Below, in pieces: positions 29,486-39,500 of a DNA stretch of 64,000 nt. Each line of letters starts with the position of its first letter. Position 1 is the first letter of the stretch. Location: the NCBI RefSeq assembly GCF_012913485.1, contig NZ_CP051774.1, positions 4,154,001 to 4,218,000 on the forward strand, in the 5' to 3' direction. Under the pieces are notes generated by a model, which made no database searches, was not told the origin of the DNA, and saw only the letters and a list, made by a program, of their open reading frames with translations. The position numbers were made by a program, and so were the translations under genes. This DNA comes from Luteolibacter luteus (lineage in GTDB: Bacteria; Verrucomicrobiota; Verrucomicrobiia; Verrucomicrobiales; Akkermansiaceae).

Positions 29486-29511
29486 GGGCCGTCCGGGAAA
29501 CCGGACGGCCC
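29486..29511 (+). terminator. Rho-independent terminator of the rpiB-glyA gene
   Basis: A perfect 11-bp GC-rich stem (29486-29496 with 29501-29511) with loop GAAA, followed by TTTGCTTTG, lies 29 bases after the stop codon. A near-identical hairpin lies about 95 bases further on, facing the opposite gene. Confidence 0.85.
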
Positions 29512-29581
29512 TTTGCTTTGAGGATGGAAGATCTTCCCGGAGACCTTCGAGGGTGGAATCTGCCAGGTCTTTCAAAACGCA

Positions 29582-29613
29582 AAAGGGCCGCCCGGTTTCC
29601 CGGACGGCCCTTT
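29582..29613 (-). terminator. Rho-independent terminator of the giant beta-repeat gene
   Basis: A 14-bp stem with one mismatch (29582-29595 with 29600-29613) and loop TTTC. Read on the minus strand it is followed by a T-rich run. It lies 33 bases past the stop of the minus-strand gene ending at 29646. Its core is almost the same as the neighbouring plus-strand terminator. Confidence 0.8.
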
Positions 29614-29645
29614 GACTTCAACCCAATAGGTATCCCGTAAACTCT

Positions 29646-32600
29646 TCAGGGAATGTCCGCGCGGAGGCGGGCGAAGACCTTGCTGCCCGTTGCCAAGGCC
29701 CGCGGGATGCGGACGGTGACGACGTCGATCCCTGCACCGGCCCCGTCGTTGACGGTGTTGATCACCACCGGGGTGGCGACGGGAGCTCCGGCCACTGCCT
29801 TCGTCCAACCGCTGAGGCTGGAGCCGTATTCCACATACGGTTGCTGGGAAGCGGCGAGGCTCATCGAGGCATCCGTGCGGCGGAATTCGAAGTTCAGGTA
29901 GGTCGCATCCGTGGTGACCTTCGGCAGGTTTGCATTCGAGTCGGAGCCCGGGCCGGAGGGATCGGTGCCGAGGACGAACTCAAGGGCATTGGCGATGCCA
30001 TCTCCATCGGAGTCCACGCTGCCGCCGGCACCGGGGATGCCATTGGCGCTGGCCCAATCGCTATAAGGATCGGAAACGCCGCCGCTGGTGATAATGATCT
30101 GGCCCGGGGTAGCATAGCTCAACGAGTAGCCGGAAGGCAGGCCGGTGACGGTGGCGAAGGCACCTGTCAGCGAGCCGCTGTAGGTGGCGATCACGTAGTT
30201 CGGCAACGTGGCAGCGGCGAGCTGCGAGACAGCCAGGGTGCCGCCGCTCACGTCGAGATCTCCGGTCACAGCCAGCGTGTCGGTGTTTCCTCCATCGATC
30301 TCGCAGGCGTAGGTGCCGAGGATCGTGGTGGCTCCGGCGGCGAAGGTGCCGGCGGATGTTCCCGGAGCGATCGTGCCAGCTGCTTCCACGATGAGCGGGC
30401 CTGCCACCGAGCCGGTGCCGCCCAGCACACCCGCAGTCACGGTGGTGTTGCCGGTGTAGCCGTTCGCGGCATTCATCAGCATGGTGCCGGTGCCGGTCTT
30501 GGTCAGGTGGGCCGCGGCACTTGCGTTGTCCGCGGAGGAGTTGAGCAGGCGGGTCGCGACTGTCAGATCCGCCCCGGTGGCCACGTCAGCCACATCGAAG
30601 CCGATGGTTCCGACGAGGTGATGACCGAAGGTTCCAGCTGCGGTGATGAGGGATGGCGAGCTGCCGCCCACGGTGACGTTGCCTTTCAGCTCGAAGCCTT
30701 GGTAGCCGCCGGGAGCCGTGGTGCGCGTATCCGTCACGGTGCCGCCGTTCAGCGTGAGGGCACCGAGCACGTTGTAGTTGTTCGCCGCAAGGGTCGCGCC
30801 GGTATTCACCACGATGCCGGGCAGGTTTGCGGGAGCGGCCGCGCCATTGCCGAGGACGTTGTTGATGCCGAAGGCAAGCGTGCCTCCGTTCAGGGTGATC
30901 GAGCGACTTGCCATGCCCGCTCCCAAGCCACCGAGGCCGGAAGTCGTGGCGTTGCCTTGGCCGGTCACGGTCACGGTGCCTGCTTCCACCGAGAGATTGC
31001 CAGTGAAGCTGCTGCCGCCGGTCGGGATCGTCAAGGAGCCCGCGCCGATCTTGCTATAGCTGCCCGAGCCAACCATGACGGCAGGGATCGAGAGGTTGCC
31101 CGCTCCGCCGACCTGATTGCCGGTGCCCACCAGGGCCAGACGGGAGATAACTGCCGTGGCGCTGCCATCGATCCCCGCGCCCGTGACAGTGACGGTAGGT
31201 GCGGTGGTAAAGCCGGTACCTGCTGCCGTGGTGGTGATCGTGGTGATGGCTCCTCCGCTGACCGCCGCGGTGGCGGCAGCGCCGGTGCCTGCACTGAAGG
31301 CAAGGGTCGGAGCTGCGGTGTAACCCGATCCGGCGGCCACTACACGGACCCCGGCGAGACCGTTCGAGAGCGTGCCGGTGGTGGTGAGGTTGGTGTTGGT
31401 GAGCAAGCCGCCGTTGTTGAGGGTCACCGGCTCGTTGATCGTCACGCCGGCGATGTCCAAAGTTGCGCCTGCCGCCACCGAGGTTCCGTTGATGTCGGCT
31501 GCGCCGATGGCATTGCCCCAGCCCAGTGCCCGGTCGGAGCCTGCTTGCAGCGTGCCTTCGTTGATGTTCGTTGCGCCCGTGTAGCTGTTTGCTCCGGTGA
31601 AGCGCATCGTGCCGATACCGGCCTTGTTGGTCGCACCGCCGCCGGTGACATTGCTGCTGACCAGCAGGTCAGCCGCGCTGCTTGCGGTAACGTCCTCGAT
31701 GGTCCAGTTGGTGGCGTTTTGATTGGTAACGGTGGCGGCGATGGTGGTGGGCAGGAGGCCGGTCACCAGCCAGTTGCTTGCGTTGCTGGAGCGGATATCG
31801 GAGCCGCCGTTGATCGTGGCTCCGTTCAGGGTCAAGTTATTGAAGTATTGCTCCTGATTGATCGTCATCGTCCCCTGGTTGATGAAGAACGATTCGGTAA
31901 ACGCGGCATTGCTGCCCCCGAAGGCGTGGTTGGATCCTTGTGGAATGATCAGCGTAGCGCCTTGGTTCACCGTCACGATCCCCGCACCCTCCATCCGGTT
32001 GGTGCCGAAACCACCGCCGGGTGATGCGACTTGGGCGATCACGGTCCCACCATCGATGGTCAGGTTCGTGGGGAGCAGTGTCGCGCCAGCGCCCAAGGTC
32101 AGCGTGCCACTGCCCTTCTTCAGGATCGTACCGGTGCTGCCTGCGGTGGCCGCGCGGCTATAGGTGAGATTGCCGGAGCGATTGAACTCTACCGTCGATC
32201 CTTCCGGGATGGTGATGCCACCGGTTTCACCGATGGAGCCGGTGCTGCCGCCATTGCCTACGATGAGGTTACCGGCGGTGATGTTGATGGTGCCGAACTT
32301 GTTGTCGTTCAGGATCGTCAGATCGCCGGTGCTGTTCTTGGTCAGCGGCGCACCACCGACGATGGATCCGGTGCCGGAGAAGGTGTAGGCCTTGGTGCCA
32401 TCGATCGTGAGCGAGCCCGGAGTGACATTGCCGACCACGGAGATATTCGCCGCGTTGTTTCCGGAATCGTCGAAGACGACGTTGTCGTATTGGAAGAACT
32501 TCTGGCCACCCGCGAAGTTGGCGGTCGAGTTCACGTTCCAGACATTGCCGGTGCCATCGCCGCCCCAGACCAGATTGCCGGGGTTCGCGGTGCCGGTGAC

Positions 32601-34787
32601 GTTGAGATGGACCTCACCTTGAGTGGTATTGTCGATCGCGAAGCTCAGCCCGCGGACCTGAAGACCGGGATCCAGCGTCGGCGCTCCCGTGCGGGTGCCG
32701 GCATAGACGGCGAGGATGTGAGTGGCTGCTACCGGAGTCGTGCTGAAGGTGGGGCTGACCACCGCGCTGGCGCCGAAGCTCACGTTGTCGAAGACCGAGA
32801 CGAGGTCGGAGGTGACCGGATCCCCGCTCGCATTCAGATCAAGCAGGATCGGGCCATTGAATGTGGTTGTGGTTCCGAGGTCACCAAAGTCGAGCACTCC
32901 GACGCTGCCAGAGGTGGCTCCAGGAGACACCGCGCCGTTGATGGTCGGGATACCGGTGACGCGTCCGATGCCGCTCAGCGTGCCGCCCGTGCGGGTGAAG
33001 CTGCCGCTGAAGTTATTCGTGAGGGCGTTCACGACAAAATTGCCCGCACCGGTGACGTTGAGATTGCCGGTGCCGGTGATCTGGCCAGTGGAAGTCGTGA
33101 CGGTACCCGCGGGGATATCGATGGTGGAAGTGGTCGCGGGATTCAGGGTGAAAGGTGCGGACCAAGTGCCATTGCCGGCGGCGCGCAAGGTGCCGCCATT
33201 CAGGAGGAACTTGTCGTCGACGCTCGCCGTGGTGATCGCTCCGGCTACTTCGGCCACACCATTGCTGGAGAGGGTGAAGCTATCGTTGCGGGTCGCCGAG
33301 TTGCCGTTGGCATCCACGGCGATGGAGGCGGCTTTCAGGGTAGCGGTGCCTGCGCCGCCTCCGACGATCATGTCTCCCTGGCCGTCCCAGCCGACGTTCA
33401 CGGCCGTGATGGAGGCATCCAAGGTGCCGCCGGAAAGGTTATACATCGAGCCAGGGCTCACACCGTTGTCCCAGTGGCCGATACGGAAGCCGGTGCCGCC
33501 CGAGGCGACCGTCACCAGACCACCGGTCTGCTCGACCTTGCCCCCGTTGCCGGCACCTTGCCCGATGTCAAAGAACCGCGTGGTGACGTTGGCTCCGTCG
33601 CCAATTGCGAAGATGCCGGGCACTGCTGCTGCATTGGCGTTCGGTGTGTTGGCAGTCTGCAAGTTGGCCGCATTCACCACGGCACCGCTGCCGAAGGAGA
33701 GCGTGCCGGAGTTCACCCGGATGGTGCCATTGGCTGCAGTGGCGCCGCCGAAAGCCGTGTTTACCGAAAGGGTGTCGTCGAGGTCCTTGCCCTGCCAGTG
33801 GAAGGCGGAGCCGGTATTCGGGAAGGAAACGGGTGTCGTCAGCGTGAAGGAGCTGTCGAGATTGTAGCGCACCGTCGCGGCGCCCGATGCATCACCGAGC
33901 GTGATGCCGGTGGTATTGGGAACTAGGTTTGTGGTTTGGGTGCCATCGCCGATCTGGGTGGTGCCGCGCTGGAGATTGAGTGCGCCGGTGAAGCCGGAGC
34001 CGCTGCCGGTGAGGATGGTCGTGCCGCCGTCCGTGCGCCGCAGTTCACCGCTACCGCTCAGGGTTCCCTGAAGCCGGAAGTTGTTAACGTTTCCGTGGTT
34101 GCGGATCACGCCGCCTGCCGCGCCGATTTCAAGGTTGCGAGGGAAGGCGATATTGAGGTTCGGGTCGACCAAGCCGCCTCCATTGAGGATCACCTTGTTG
34201 GAGGCATTGCCGAGCACCGAGTTCGCGTTCACAACACCGGAGGTGATGATCACGTCTCCGGTGAAATCACTCGCGCCGGTGAGGGCGAAGATCGTGTTGG
34301 AACCGCCGCCGGTCGCGGAGGTGTCGCCGTTGACGGCAAGCGTGAGGTTGCCAGTGCCGGTGATGACCGGGGTCCAAGTCAGCGAGCGGCCGGTGGTAGC
34401 GCCCAGAACCGAGGAATTGAAGACAGAGCCGCCGGTGATGTCGATCGTGCCGCCGGTGATATTCACCAAGCCGACCTCTTCGAGCAGGATGGAAGGGGTG
34501 GCGACTGCTCCCGCAAGAGTGACTGCCTTTACCGCGGTGCCATCGGTGCCTGCGGAGAAGACGGCGGATTCACCATTGGTCCAGCCCACGGTGGCACTCG
34601 CGCCGGCGGAGTCCGCGGTCCAGTTGGTGCCGCTATCCCACGTGCCGGCGGCGTTGCCGGAGCCGGCGGTCGCGCCATTGGTGTCGAAGTAAAGTGTCGC
34701 GGCGTGGGCGGCGGGGAAATGCGCCACGGCGGTGAGCAGCGCGGCGTTGAGCAAAGAGGTTCGAAGAGACGAGTTGGCGCTTTTCAT
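29646..34787 (-). CDS. Giant exported autotransporter-associated beta-strand repeat protein
   Basis: About 1713 residues from the ATG at 34787; the frame is open to 34841, but this ATG begins the signal peptide MKSANSSLRTSLLNAALLTA. The body is made of many beta-helix repeats rich in Gly, Thr, Asn and Ala. They use the autotransporter-associated beta-strand motif (for example LTKTGTGTMLMNAANGYTGN and similar units throughout). No beta-barrel translocator domain is visible at the C-terminus. The last about 110 residues hold a DSDGDGIANALEF calcium-loop-like module. It is probably a surface or secreted adhesin or matrix protein. Codon composition matches its neighbours. Confidence 0.85.
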   Translation of the reverse strand: MKSANSSLRTSLLNAALLTAVAHFPAAHAATLYFDTNGATAGSGNAAGTWDSGTNWTADSAGASATVGWTNGESAVFSAGTDGTAVKAVTLAGAVATPSILLEEVGLVNITGGTIDITGGSVFNSSVLGATTGRSLTWTPVITGTGNLTLAVNGDTSATGGGSNTIFALTGASDFTGDVIITSGVVNANSVLGNASNKVILNGGGLVDPNLNIAFPRNLEIGAAGGVIRNHGNVNNFRLQGTLSGSGELRRTDGGTTILTGSGSGFTGALNLQRGTTQIGDGTQTTNLVPNTTGITLGDASGAATVRYNLDSSFTLTTPVSFPNTGSAFHWQGKDLDDTLSVNTAFGGATAANGTIRVNSGTLSFGSGAVVNAANLQTANTPNANAAAVPGIFAIGDGANVTTRFFDIGQGAGNGGKVEQTGGLVTVASGGTGFRIGHWDNGVSPGSMYNLSGGTLDASITAVNVGWDGQGDMIVGGGAGTATLKAASIAVDANGNSATRNDSFTLSSNGVAEVAGAITTASVDDKFLLNGGTLRAAGNGTWSAPFTLNPATTSTIDIPAGTVTTSTGQITGTGNLNVTGAGNFVVNALTNNFSGSFTRTGGTLSGIGRVTGIPTINGAVSPGATSGSVGVLDFGDLGTTTTFNGPILLDLNASGDPVTSDLVSVFDNVSFGASAVVSPTFSTTPVAATHILAVYAGTRTGAPTLDPGLQVRGLSFAIDNTTQGEVHLNVTGTANPGNLVWGGDGTGNVWNVNSTANFAGGQKFFQYDNVVFDDSGNNAANISVVGNVTPGSLTIDGTKAYTFSGTGSIVGGAPLTKNSTGDLTILNDNKFGTINITAGNLIVGNGGSTGSIGETGGITIPEGSTVEFNRSGNLTYSRAATAGSTGTILKKGSGTLTLGAGATLLPTNLTIDGGTVIAQVASPGGGFGTNRMEGAGIVTVNQGATLIIPQGSNHAFGGSNAAFTESFFINQGTMTINQEQYFNNLTLNGATINGGSDIRSSNASNWLVTGLLPTTIAATVTNQNATNWTIEDVTASSAADLLVSSNVTGGGATNKAGIGTMRFTGANSYTGATNINEGTLQAGSDRALGWGNAIGAADINGTSVAAGATLDIAGVTINEPVTLNNGGLLTNTNLTTTGTLSNGLAGVRVVAAGSGYTAAPTLAFSAGTGAAATAAVSGGAITTITTTAAGTGFTTAPTVTVTGAGIDGSATAVISRLALVGTGNQVGGAGNLSIPAVMVGSGSYSKIGAGSLTIPTGGSSFTGNLSVEAGTVTVTGQGNATTSGLGGLGAGMASRSITLNGGTLAFGINNVLGNGAAAPANLPGIVVNTGATLAANNYNVLGALTLNGGTVTDTRTTAPGGYQGFELKGNVTVGGSSPSLITAAGTFGHHLVGTIGFDVADVATGADLTVATRLLNSSADNASAAAHLTKTGTGTMLMNAANGYTGNTTVTAGVLGGTGSVAGPLIVEAAGTIAPGTSAGTFAAGATTILGTYACEIDGGNTDTLAVTGDLDVSGGTLAVSQLAAATLPNYVIATYSGSLTGAFATVTGLPSGYSLSYATPGQIIITSGGVSDPYSDWASANGIPGAGGSVDSDGDGIANALEFVLGTDPSGPGSDSNANLPKVTTDATYLNFEFRRTDASMSLAASQQPYVEYGSSLSGWTKAVAGAPVATPVVINTVNDGAGAGIDVVTVRIPRALATGSKVFARLRADIP

Positions 34788-35268
34788 GAATCGAGCTTTC
34801 GAGATCGCGGAACCAATGCGTTCGAAATGCCAAATCGACAAGAAAATAGGATTTTAGTAGGTAAAAGTGATTTTAATGGATTTGTAATACGACTTTTTGC
34901 CAGCTAATGACCTTCTTTTGCAATGCAATTGATAAATTGTGCCGCGTTTCTTAAGTGGAACTTGGTTAACGATGCTTGATATTAAGGAGATCGGCAGTGC
35001 CGCGGAAGGTCTCCGTTTCGGCCCCGAAAAAAGATCACGGAGAGCTCGGGCGGTCGAAAGACTTCGCCAGTCGATAGGGGATCGATGGCGTGATGCACGG
35101 TACTCGGCAGTTCGAAGCCGTGGCGAATTCCACGACCGGCGAGCCGACAATGCCTCTTTCAACTGCCCCTTTGTTGCCGCCGAGGATATGCCCGAATAAC
35201 CTCCAAGGAATTCGTGAATTTCCCGGTCCTCGATCTTGGCGGACCGAGGTGGGAGCTTGGTTCGGACC
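34788..35268. other. 481-base intergenic region, AT-rich near the giant repeat gene
   Basis: The 34840-34975 part is strikingly AT-rich for this genome and should hold the promoter of the giant minus-strand gene; I could not place -35 and -10 boxes with confidence. The rest (about 34980-35268) has normal GC and open frames on both strands (for example 34939-35199 plus and 34854-35162 minus), but none has a recognisable product or good start, so I call no gene. Confidence 0.45.
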
Positions 35269-36462
35269 TCAAGGCCCGGTGAGCTTGAACTCCTGCTCGA
35301 TGGCGCCGAAAAGGATCTCCCGGGTCTTCGTCACGCCGTGCAGCATCCGAGTGCCGCCGACCAGAAGCTTTGGCATCAGGTAGTTAGCCTCGCCTGCCTT
35401 GGCGTTATTGATGGTGAAGTTGATACGCTTGTAGTCCTCGGAGTCCGCTGCGAGGACCTCGGCAATCCAAGGATCATTGAGCGCGTCCGCGGTGAGCGGT
35501 TTCTTCATCAGTGGCTTCACCACTTCCATGGCCTTCGGAAGATCGAGGACCGGGCGGGCAAAGAGCGCATGATGGACCTCCGTGAAGGAGGAGGGATCGG
35601 TGCGCCAGCAGGCGAGCGCGAGCTTCGCGAGTTCACAGGCATTCGCGTGGTCCGGGATGTGGGCGGGAACGTTCGGATTGCAAGCCTTGTTGATCGGACA
35701 GGGGAGCACGATGATACAGAACTTGCCGGGATGCTTCTGCATCAGGGCATTCAGGTCTTCGTGGAGGTCCCGGCAGGCATTGCATGCGTAGTCGTAGTAC
35801 TTCACCAAGACATGGGGAGCTTTCGCATCGCCGATGTGGGGGAGGGTATCGATATTATACTGCTTGTTGCCGAGGAAGGTGACCTTTCGTCCTTCGCCCC
35901 GGCTATGAACCGGGCCGTTCTCCGCTTTGGCGGGCGTGGCTCCCGCCTCGGGTTCCTTTTCAAGTACCACTTGGGTTTCCTGATGGGTATCCGGCACGGG
36001 GCCGAAAACCTGACCAGCGACGAGCAGGGCAGTGGCCCCCAAGCCCGCCAGAAGTCCCGGCTTCAGAGGTCCGGCCTGGCGGGAACCGTGCCCGCGGAAA
36101 ATCAGGATCGCGCAGATCAAGCCGATCATGTGGGCGCCGAGGCACCAGGGGCAGAAGCTATGGAGGATGAATGCCTGGATAATGCCGAACCAGAGGGCGG
36201 CACCTGCCAAACATGTTCCAATGGCGAGCAAGGGAAGGCGCCGAGGCTTGAAGGTGAAGAAAAGGAGCGCTGCATACATCAGCAGCGAGAGCGCGGTGAC
36301 TGGTACCAGGAACCACTGCGACCAGCGGGAGCCGAGTACGTTCGCGCAGCCGGAGCCCGCCCCGCAGCCGACCAGATAGGTGATCGAGCCGGAAGCCTTC
36401 TGAAAAAGGAGCCAGCCGCTGAGAAGCAGGCCGGCCAGTGCTGAGAGTCGCAGTGCCATCAT
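35269..36462 (-). CDS. VKOR-thioredoxin fusion protein (disulfide formation)
   Basis: A 397-residue protein from the ATG at 36462; ATG 36459 is the next codon and equally possible. The N-terminal half is a vitamin K epoxide reductase-like membrane domain with four to five helices. It carries the loop cysteines in VGCGAGSGCANVLGSRW and the quinone-site CPWC in SFCPWCLGAH. The C-terminal half (about 190-397) is a DsbA/thioredoxin-like domain with CNAC in YYDYACNACRDL. It should oxidise cysteines of exported proteins and pass electrons to quinone, which suits a genome rich in exported cysteine and heme proteins. A hairpin separates it from the upstream gene. Confidence 0.88.
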   Translation of the reverse strand: MMALRLSALAGLLLSGWLLFQKASGSITYLVGCGAGSGCANVLGSRWSQWFLVPVTALSLLMYAALLFFTFKPRRLPLLAIGTCLAGAALWFGIIQAFILHSFCPWCLGAHMIGLICAILIFRGHGSRQAGPLKPGLLAGLGATALLVAGQVFGPVPDTHQETQVVLEKEPEAGATPAKAENGPVHSRGEGRKVTFLGNKQYNIDTLPHIGDAKAPHVLVKYYDYACNACRDLHEDLNALMQKHPGKFCIIVLPCPINKACNPNVPAHIPDHANACELAKLALACWRTDPSSFTEVHHALFARPVLDLPKAMEVVKPLMKKPLTADALNDPWIAEVLAADSEDYKRINFTINNAKAGEANYLMPKLLVGGTRMLHGVTKTREILFGAIEQEFKLTGP

Positions 36463-36499
36463 CAGGAAAGCTGGAGAATGAAATGGCCGGAGACAAGGA

Positions 36500-36531
36500 A
36501 GCCCTTCGACACCTTTCGGCATCGAAGGGCT
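36500..36531 (-). terminator. Hairpin terminator downstream of the Asp-rich repeat protein gene
   Basis: A perfect 10-bp stem (AGCCCTTCGA at 36500-36509 with its complement at 36522-36531) and a 12-base loop lie 28 bases after the stop of the gene ending at 36559 and before the VKOR start. A short T-rich stretch follows on the minus strand. Confidence 0.65.
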
Positions 36532-36558
36532 CCAGGGTCAAGTGTTCCGGACCTGGAC

Positions 36559-39500
36559 TTACGGAACGTCTTGGATCTTGTAGAAGGCCTTGCCGGCCGG
36601 CGGTGCCGGATCGGTCACGACCTGTGAGGACGAGGTGGGAGTGAAGGGCGTTCCGACGTCATTGAAATTGATGAGGTCGGTGCTGCGGCGCAGCTTGTAG
36701 CTCTTCGTGGTATCGAAGCCCTGCACGTGCAGCTCGAAGGCGGCACCGTTGAAGCTCGTGGCGGTTACCACCAGATTCTCCGGGATGCCGGTGGTCTGGT
36801 AGAGGGTGATCGCGTTGTACTGCGAACCGGGGACATCCGGATCATTGACGTAGATGTAGTGGCGGGTGTCCGTCGCGGTGAAGGTGCCCGTCACGAACTG
36901 GCCGGAGTTCGAGGTGAAATCCCCCGTGCCGCCGCTGAGTTCCACGCGCGGGCTGGTGAGATCGTAGGTATCGAATTCGAAGCGCTTGTTCGCTCCTGCC
37001 CGGGTGTCAGCCACCCAGATCTGGATACGGTATTGTTCGCCAACCGTGAGGCCGGTGAATTCCACGAACCGCGGGGATCCCGAGAAGCTTCCCGAGTTGA
37101 GCAGGTTCTCGTAGTCGGCGTTGCTGGCCGTCCGTGTGAATGGATCGAAGCCGGTGAAGCGCGCGCCAAGCGAGTAGCCGGGCTGGAAGTTGATGCCGAG
37201 GTCGGGAATATTCACCGCCGTGGCACCGCCTGTCCAGGCATTGACAAGCAGGCCGCCTGTCTGGAAGTCGGCGAGCGTTCCCGTGATATTCGCGGGAGAG
37301 CCCCAAGTAACTTCGGGGAAGACGGGCAGGCTGTTGGAGTCATTCGGATCGCTGCTGTGGGCAATTTCGTAGCCATCCGCAATCTGGTCGTTATCGCTGT
37401 CGGCCAGAGTGGGGTTGGTGTTGTGGGTGTTCACCTCGGCACCGTCCTGCAGGCCGTCGTTATCGGTGTCGCTGTTCGTGGGATGGGTGCCCGCAGTGAA
37501 TTCCTGGAGGTTAGTGAGTCCGTCGTTGTCAGGGTTTCCTCCTGGATCAGTGATGCCATAGAGAGCTTCCCAATAGTCCGGCAGGCCATTGGAGTCACTG
37601 TCTTGGTCGATGCCAAAGTACTCGATCTCTCCCAGCGCATGCTGGGTGGTGCTCTGTGCCGCAGTTACCGCGTAGCGGAACCACCGGTACGTCGGTGCCG
37701 GGGTGGCGAGGGTGAACTGCACCGTCTGATTCCGTGCCGTGCCGAAGAAGCTGCCGCTTGCATCGGTATGGTTGAAGATGTCGGTGAAGGTCACGCCGTC
37801 GTTGGACCCTTGGATTGCGAACACGCGTGGATCACGTTCCGGAGAGTCGTTCGACGAGGTCAGGGTGAAGTGGGTCAGCTGGACGCCGTATGGCATTTGC
37901 ACCGTGATACTCTGCGGCGCGGGGTCGCAGCACCACTTGGCTTCGCCGCCACCAACCTTGTTGTCGAAGACGTTGAAGGCTCCTTCCGCGGGGCTGAAGT
38001 CGGCCTTCGAGCTCGCGGTGATGGAAACCCAATCGAAGCCGCTGCCCGTGAGCGTGGCGTCGCTTCCGTCGTTGTTGCGGTCCGTGATATCGCGCTGAAG
38101 CAGTCCCGCGGCAAGGGACACGGAGACACCGTAGGGCGTGCTGGTATCCGAATCAGGATCGGAGCCCTGGGCGACTTCGTAGCCGTCCTTGAAAAGGTCG
38201 CCATCGGTATCGGCCAAGGTCGGATCCGAGGTGAAGTTGTGAACCGGGTCACCATTGACTTCGGCACCATCACTCAGGCCATCGCCATCGGTGTCGGCCA
38301 CGAAAGGATTGGTGAAGTATTGGTCGAGTTCCAGACCATCCTTCAGGCCATCATCATCGGTGTCGTCGTCGTCAGGCTTCGTTCCCCGCTGGAATTCCTC
38401 GAGGTTGGACAAGCCGTCATTGTCGGAGTCGAGGGCGGCATCCGAAGCGACCGCATCACTGAGGATCGCCGGATAGAGATCCTCATAGAGCTTCGGCAGC
38501 AGGTCGGCATCGGCATCGGCATTGTTCTGCAGGCCGAAGTACTCGAGCTCTCCCAGGGCGTGGTTGCCACTACCGGTGGTGAGGGATTGATAGCGGATGA
38601 ACTTGTAGGGAAGCGATCGCGTCGGCAGCGCGATTTGCAGGACCTGGTTGCGAGCGGTCCAGATCTGTCCGCCGGTGTAGTTGATCCGGACGATCGGAGC
38701 GAAGGTGAGTCCGTCATTCGATCCTTGGATTTCCCATACCCGCGGATCGCGCTCGGGCGCGTCGTTGCTGGAGGTGATGGTGAAATACTGAAGGCTCGTG
38801 TACTGGGAGAACTCGACGGTGATGTTCTGGGGTGCGGAGTTGCCACCGCAGCACCATTTCATTTCGCCGCCGCCGACCTTGTTGTCGAAGACGTTGGCCG
38901 CGGATTCTCCCGGGCTGAAGAGGGCGGCTGCCCCGTTCGAGGTCACGCTGACCCAATTGAAGCCGGAGCCTTCTGCCGTGGCATCGCTGCCATCGTTCTC
39001 CGGATCGGTCAGGTCGAAGTCGAGCAAGGCTCCCGTGCCGGTGCCGAGGTTCGTGATGACGAGGTTGTTCGGCGTGCTGGCGGCGCTATCCAGCGCCGTG
39101 CCCGCCTGAGCCTCGTAGCCGTCCGGGAAGAAGTCCCCGTCGGAGTCCAGCGAGGTCGGACTGCTATGGTGAGTATTGACCTCGGCACCGTCGCTCAGGC
39201 CATCGCCATCCGTGTCGGTGACGCGCGGATTGGTGTTGTAGGTGTTGACTTCGAGGCCGTCGCTCAAGCCGTCATTGTCGAAGTCATTGTCATCGAGCAG
39301 CAGTCTCTTCCGGTATTCGACCAGGTTGCTCAGGCCATCGTTGTCTTGGTCGAGAGCGGCGTCGGCATTGTCGTTCTTGTTCAGGAAGGGGTAGCTGTCC
39401 TCGACATGGTCCGGGATCTGGTCTCCGTCGGTATCCGGGTTCAAATCGCGGACGATGTAGGCGTTCACGCCGTTCTGGGTCTGGGCGACCCCGCGTCCAT

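Noticed and set aside
29841-33926. Long plus-strand open frames (29841-32024 and 32031-33926)
   Set aside because: They mirror the Gly/Thr repeats of the minus-strand beta-repeat protein; composition is biased and no start or domain is convincing.
34939-35199. A possible 82-86-codon gene on the plus strand in the gap upstream of the giant repeat gene
   Set aside because: The product is Arg-rich and unlike a folded protein, and an overlapping minus-strand frame is equally open; not enough to call a gene.
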